A program made the translations under genes and the position numbers. A DNA stretch of 7,422 nucleotides from Planctomycetia bacterium (GTDB taxonomy: Bacteria > Planctomycetota > Planctomycetia > Pirellulales > UBA1268). The stretch covers positions 1 to 7,422 of the forward strand of contig RGVT01000129.1 in assembly GCA_010027105.1 (NCBI GenBank), written 5' to 3'. Of the stretch, positions 6,198 through 7,422 are shown in pieces. The notes under the pieces are model-generated. The model made no database searches, was not told where the DNA came from, and was given only the letters and a program-made list of their open reading frames with translations. Positions within the stretch are counted from its first letter, which is position 1; each line of letters opens with the position of its first letter.

Positions 6198-6205
6198 GGC
6201 TCGCG

Positions 6206-6210
6206 CCTCC
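6206..6210 (-). promoter_or_regulatory. Shine-Dalgarno GGAGG that fixes the infC AUC start
   Basis: GGAGG on the minus strand (6210-6206) lies 8 nt before ATC at 6197-6195, an ideal distance. The in-frame TGA at 6213-6215 lies just 5' of it, so initiation must occur after this point. The site is placed correctly for the ATC and is about 60 nt from the GTG at 6146, which has no comparable site. Confidence 0.8.
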
Positions 6211-6299
6211 GCTCACGCACTGCTCGCCGGCGGCGGGGTGCAGTCGTGGCCTCGGCTCCTGCCAACAGCACAGCTCCTCGCGCGGCCTCCCGGACGGGC

Positions 6300-6313
6300 G
6301 CCCCACGTGGGGC
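6300..6313. promoter_or_regulatory. 14-bp perfect palindrome in the infC upstream region
   Basis: GCCCCACGTGGGGC is a perfect palindrome about 100 bp before the infC start, in the 169-bp gap between the hypothetical gene and infC. It could be an operator for a dimeric regulator or, if transcribed, a 5-bp hairpin with an ACGT loop. No U-run follows. On the minus strand TTGACG (6370-6365), overlapping the upstream stop codon, resembles a -35 box, but no convincing -10 is placed well (CATACG at 6344-6339 has a 20-nt spacer), so I do not call a promoter. Confidence 0.3.
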
Positions 6314-6366
6314 AACGCTGGTTCCCGGAAGAATGCCCCGTATGTTGGTGGCCGCGGCGGGATGCG

Positions 6367-7422
6367 TCAAGGCGTCCCGGTTTTCGGTGGCAGTCTGGCC
6401 TCCCGCTCCGGCCCCCCGCCGATCCGCAGGCCCGACACCAGCCGGGCGTCGGCGTCGCCGAACCGCCGGGCGAGCGAGGCCTCGAGCATGAACGTGGCGT
6501 GCACGCGCCGCCCGGCGTCGTCGGTGAGCACGTAGTGCACCCAGCGGAAGGGGAGCCCCTCGGCGGTGCCCTCCGAGGCCACCCGCACGACCCGCACGCC
6601 GTCGTCGCGGCGGACCGTCTCCGCCGCCCCGTCGAACCGTTTGAACTGCCCGGAGAGCGACCGTTCGACGTGCCGCTGCACCTCGTCGACCGGCGGCGCC
6701 ACGGCCTCCGCTGCCCGCGGGAGCGCCGTGATCGAGCACTGCGCCACGAGCGCCCCGAGGTCGAGCAGCCGGAGCACGAGCCCGCCGGCGTCCTCCTCCA
6801 CGCACCGCCAGCCGGCGTCGTGCACGAGCTCGTAGCGGCCCTCCGGATCGGGGTGCCACACGCGCCCCGGCCCGCCGGGGCCGCGCCGGCCGCCCGCCCG
6901 GAGAGCCGCGGCGCCAGGCTCGACGGCCACCCCGGCCGCCTCCGCGCGGGTGACGGTCAGCCGGGCCTCCACGTCGAAGCCGGCCGCCACGTGCCCCGCC
7001 TGCCGGCGCTCCACGAGCACGCAGTCGAGCCGGGTGACGTCGCCTGTCAGCACGTGGCCGTCCTCGTCGGGCTCGGCCGCCACGGCGAACGAGACGTCGA
7101 CCACCACGTGCGTGGGCACGCCGTCGACGGCCCCGTCGACGACGCCGGCGAGAGCCACCACCGCGACGCCCGTCGCGATCTCCACCACCCGCGCCTCGAG
7201 CGATCCGGCCTCCACCGTGTCGATCGCCAGCAGGCCCGCCGCGAGGTCGCCAGGGAGCGTCCAGCGGTCGTCGACGTCCACCGGCCGGCCCGGCAGCAGG
7301 TCCTCGAGCAGGATCGAATCGAACGGCGTCTCGAGGAGCTCGAGTTCGGCGCGGGTCAGGGCGGCGTCGGCGAGGAAGCCCACCCGCTTGCGGCCGGCCA
7401 CCTCGTAGCGCTGGGCGACGAG
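6367..7422 (-). CDS. Partial conserved hypothetical protein, probably planctomycete-specific (5' end outside window)
   Basis: The frame is open to the right edge (visible start LVAQRYEVAGRKRVGFL), so the GTG at 7399-7401 is probably internal; 351 residues are visible. I do not recognise a named family, but the region TRAELELLETPFDSILLEDLLPG followed by a substrate-free-looking beta-rich stretch (EARVVEIATGVAVVALAGVVDGAVDG, VDVSFAV) resembles hypothetical proteins I associate with planctomycetes. The C-terminal part after a Pro/Gly-rich linker (about 175-190) reads like a separate alpha/beta module: YELVHDAGWRCVEED, VLRLLDLGALVAQCSITALP, a helix VDEVQRHVERSLSGQF, then FRWVHYVLTDDAGRRVHATF and FGDADARLVSGLRI. 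That order of strands is reminiscent of PsbP/DcrB-like folds, a weak comparison. No catalytic motif or membrane segment is visible. It lies 169 bp upstream of infC on the same strand and could be cotranscribed, but a role in translation is not implied. Confidence 0.75.
   Translation of the reverse strand, partial: LVAQRYEVAGRKRVGFLADAALTRAELELLETPFDSILLEDLLPGRPVDVDDRWTLPGDLAAGLLAIDTVEAGSLEARVVEIATGVAVVALAGVVDGAVDGVPTHVVVDVSFAVAAEPDEDGHVLTGDVTRLDCVLVERRQAGHVAAGFDVEARLTVTRAEAAGVAVEPGAAALRAGGRRGPGGPGRVWHPDPEGRYELVHDAGWRCVEEDAGGLVLRLLDLGALVAQCSITALPRAAEAVAPPVDEVQRHVERSLSGQFKRFDGAAETVRRDDGVRVVRVASEGTAEGLPFRWVHYVLTDDAGRRVHATFMLEASLARRFGDADARLVSGLRIGGGPEREARLPPKTGTP

Noticed and set aside
6339..6370. 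Sigma70-like promoter for infC: TTGACG at 6365-6370 with CATACG at 6339-6344 (minus strand).
   Set aside because: The spacer is 20 nt and the -10 matches poorly; closer alternatives match worse.

Overview
The window is very GC-rich, gene-dense bacterial chromosome. It most likely comes from a planctomycete of the Pirellulaceae/Lacipirellulaceae type. The grounds are a partial protein built of DUF11-like repeats in the style of planctomycete surface proteins, a hypothetical protein resembling a planctomycete-specific family (recalled, not searched), a beta subunit of phenylalanyl-tRNA synthetase without the usual tRNA-binding domain, and a palindrome (GACAGGCTTCAGCCTGTC) of a kind I associate with planctomycete intergenic repeats. 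The taxonomic call is inference.

Layout: on the plus strand, positions 3-1394 hold the 3' part of a repeat-rich probable surface or exported protein. It converges on a minus-strand cluster whose genes, in transcription order (right to left), are a 5'-truncated hypothetical gene (6367-7422), infC (5697-6197), rpmI (5456-5659), rplT (4648-5025), pheS (3630-4643) and pheT (1428-3491). infC-rpmI-rplT-pheS-pheT is the classical translation operon: initiation factor IF3, ribosomal proteins L35 and L20, and the two subunits of phenylalanyl-tRNA synthetase. thrS, which precedes infC in E. coli, is not directly upstream here.

The unusual content lies in start-codon choice and in the spacers. infC can only make its conserved N-terminus from an AUC start codon: a good GGAGG lies 8 nt upstream, an in-frame stop lies just before that, and no AUG/GUG/UUG/CUG is available. 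The rpmI-rplT spacer, normally a few dozen bases, is 430 bp. It holds two copies of a 31-bp palindromic unit bracketed by 14-bp direct repeats, then a 139-bp inverted-repeat element with two near-identical internal hairpins that differ only by a compensatory base-pair change, and, just before rplT, two mutually exclusive hairpins ending in a U-run that look like an attenuator. The 138-bp pheS-pheT spacer also contains a long bulged inverted repeat with a nested palindrome. PheT is about 110 residues shorter than the E. coli protein because its EMAP/OB-fold insert is missing.

I see no CRISPR array, transposase gene, tRNA or rRNA, and no clear novel multi-gene system. The best leads are the non-canonical infC start and the repeat-laden, possibly regulatory, rpmI-rplT spacer.
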